The notes under the pieces were generated by a model. It searched no databases. It was not told the origin of the DNA and saw only the letters and a program-made list of their open reading frames with translations. Of a stretch of DNA of 7,511 bases, positions 6,084 to 7,511 are shown piece by piece. A program made the position numbers and the translations under genes. The stretch is from JBBKWQ01 sp037969115 (GTDB lineage: Bacteria; Actinomycetota; Acidimicrobiia; Acidimicrobiales; Ilumatobacteraceae). Location of the stretch: contig JBBKWQ010000186.1 of NCBI GenBank assembly GCA_037969115.1, forward strand, positions 1 to 7,511. The letters run 5' to 3'. Each line of letters starts with the position of its first letter. The first letter of the stretch is position 1.

Positions 6084-7511
6084 GTGACGAATCGGCCGAA
6101 TTCCGAGACCCCGGCGGAATCGTCCGTGTGGGTGAGCCGCAGATGGGGCAGTTGGCTCGTCCGTGCGATCGTGATCGGCGGCCCCCTTGCCGCATCGGTG
6201 GCGGTGGCGTGGGCCTTGAGCAGGTGGCTTCCGTCGCCTGCGACGCCGTTCTCTGCCCTGGTGCGCTGGCTGGCGATCGCGGGAGCCTCGACGGTTGTGC
6301 TGCTCGCCAGCAATCGTGTGTTCCGGCGACTGCTCCCGCTTGCGGCATTGCTGAAGCTGACGCTCTCGTTTCCCGACACGGCGCCGTCGCGATTTCGCAT
6401 CGCACTGCGTTCCGGTTCGACTCGCCTGCTCCGTCAACGAATCGAGGACGCAGCCGATGGACATCTGAGCGATACTCCTGCCGAGGCCGCCGTCACCGTC
6501 CTCGAACTGGTCGCCGCCTTGAGCGTCCACGACCGGCTCACGCGCGGCCACTCCGAACGAGTTCGGGCGTACACCCAACTGATCGGCGAACAGATGGGCC
6601 TCACGGGAGTCGAACTCGATCGTCTGCGGTGGGCCGGTCTGTTGCACGACATCGGCAAGCTCCGCGTGCCGACCGAGATACTGAACAAGCCGGGTCGGCT
6701 CACGGCTGCCGAGTTCGAGATGATCAAGTCCCACCCGGAGCAGGGTAGGCAGATCATCCGGCCGCTGATTCCCTGGCTCGGTGACGCCGCTCGAGCCGTG
6801 TCGGAGCACCATGAACGTTGGGACGGCGGTGGGTATCCGCGAGGCCTCGCCGGTGGCGACATCGCCCGCTCGGCTCGCATCGTGAGCGTGGCCGACAGCT
6901 TCGATGTGATGACGTCGGTGCGGTCGTACAAGAAGCCGATGCCTGCGCGGGAAGCCCGGGCAGAACTGGCTCGCTGCGCCGGAACCCAGTTCGACCCCGT
7001 GACGGTCCGGGCGTTCCTGGCCGTGTCGCTCTGGCCGGTCGCCAGGGTGACCGGCCCGATGTCGTGGCTCGCGCAAGCATCGTTCTTCCCCACCGGTGTG
7101 TTCACGGCGGGCGGAGCTCCCGGTCTGGCCGCAACGGCAGTCGTCGGCGCCGCAGCCGCGACGCTGGGCACCATCCCGTTCGAGACCGCCACTCCAGCGC
7201 GGGCGGGCGAGATCGAAGTGCGTGACGATGCCGATCTCGGCGACGAATCGGGCGACGACGCGCTGAACGAGGTCCGGGGCCGAACGCCGGCAGGATCGGC
7301 CACGACGGCGACGACCGGCACGACGGCCCCGACACCTGACACCTCGCCGAACGTGACGACCAACGGGACCACGTCCGCGACGATCACCGCCACGACGACC
7401 GCGACCATCAGTACCGACACGCCCCCGCCGACATCGCCGGGCAGCACGACGCAGCCGACCGTCACACAGCCGACCGTCACACAGCCGACCGTCACACAGC
7501 CGACCGTCACG
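6084..7511 (+). CDS. Membrane-anchored HD-GYP domain protein with Thr-rich C-terminal tail (open at window end)
   Basis: Starting at GTG 6084, 476 codons run to the window edge without a stop. An in-frame TGA at 6042-6044 limits the start, and GTG 6060 is the alternative. Two hydrophobic segments (about 23-48 and 57-80) should anchor the protein, with the enzyme in the cytoplasm. The HD-GYP domain (about 135-300) shows His156, HD at 188-189, Lys192, His217, HHERWDGGGYP (242-252) and VADSFDVMTS with Asp271. All common metal ligands and the GYP signature are present. The family hydrolyses cyclic di-GMP or related cyclic dinucleotides. There is no recognisable sensor domain. After the enzyme comes another hydrophobic Ala/Gly-rich stretch (about 338-366), then an acidic segment and a Thr/Pro-rich tail (from about 394) ending in QPTVT repeats. 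The tail could lie outside the membrane. GGGAAG before the GTG is a Shine-Dalgarno candidate, but with only about 2 nt spacing, so the start is uncertain. The domain call is firm. Confidence 0.9.
   Translation, partial: MTNRPNSETPAESSVWVSRRWGSWLVRAIVIGGPLAASVAVAWALSRWLPSPATPFSALVRWLAIAGASTVVLLASNRVFRRLLPLAALLKLTLSFPDTAPSRFRIALRSGSTRLLRQRIEDAADGHLSDTPAEAAVTVLELVAALSVHDRLTRGHSERVRAYTQLIGEQMGLTGVELDRLRWAGLLHDIGKLRVPTEILNKPGRLTAAEFEMIKSHPEQGRQIIRPLIPWLGDAARAVSEHHERWDGGGYPRGLAGGDIARSARIVSVADSFDVMTSVRSYKKPMPAREARAELARCAGTQFDPVTVRAFLAVSLWPVARVTGPMSWLAQASFFPTGVFTAGGAPGLAATAVVGAAAATLGTIPFETATPARAGEIEVRDDADLGDESGDDALNEVRGRTPAGSATTATTGTTAPTPDTSPNVTTNGTTSATITATTTATISTDTPPPTSPGSTTQPTVTQPTVTQPTVTQPTVT
7452..7511 (+). 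repeat. 15-bp tandem repeat encoding QPTVT, at least four copies
   Basis: The unit CAGCCGACCGTCACA occurs at 7452-7466, 7467-7481, 7482-7496 and 7497-7511. The first three are identical; the last, at the window edge, ends in G instead of A, a silent Thr codon change. The unit length is a multiple of three, so copy number can change without breaking the HD-GYP frame. The array may continue beyond the window. Confidence 0.95.

Noticed and set aside
5996..6748. Plus-strand open frame of 250 codons overlapping the ABC-F stop codon
   Set aside because: It looks like a translationally coupled gene, but the HD-GYP protein is read in another frame across the same bases and this product has no motif.
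6434..7510. Minus-strand open frame of 358 codons with TVGCV repeats at its start
   Set aside because: The repeats are only the complement of the QPTVT array, and the rest is antisense to the HD-GYP motifs.

Overview
The window is high-GC DNA (roughly two thirds G+C by eye). Its gene content suggests a Gram-positive actinobacterium, most plausibly an Acidimicrobiia/Ilumatobacter-like lineage. The pointers are GTG/TTG start candidates, an exported protein with RLVDTR-type beta repeats, and Arg/Asp/Val-rich codon use. The taxon is an inference from gene style, not from a marker gene. I see no rRNA, tRNA, CRISPR array, insertion sequence or integrase. The window looks chromosomal, and coding regions fill almost all of it (largest gap about 125 bp).

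Left part, minus strand: a superfamily 2 helicase (498-2279) is followed 61 bp downstream, on the same strand, by a DtxR/MntR-family metal-dependent repressor (436 down to the window edge, C-terminus cut off). The helicase carries a textbook QLSLF sliding-clamp-binding pentapeptide in an acidic linker behind the motor. The repressor has an unusual set of metal-site residues.

Right part, plus strand, reading away from the helicase: (1) an exported SGNH/GDSL-type hydrolase with three RLVDTR beta repeats (2308-4269); (2) an ABC-F ribosome-associated ATPase (4395-5999), preceded by a 125-bp leader with a strong hairpin and a possible four-codon upstream ORF; (3) a membrane-anchored HD-GYP protein (6084 to the window end) that continues into a second hydrophobic segment and a Thr-rich tail with perfect 15-bp tandem repeats. 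It is open at the right edge.

The genes do not form one obvious pathway. They touch DNA maintenance (helicase), metal homeostasis (DtxR), the cell surface (SGNH protein), translation or antibiotic protection (ABC-F) and cyclic-dinucleotide signalling (HD-GYP). The best leads are the clamp-binding motif of the helicase, the attenuator-like leader of the ABC-F gene, the surface-tailed HD-GYP architecture, and two active-site or metal-site substitutions. I found no clearly new multi-gene system.
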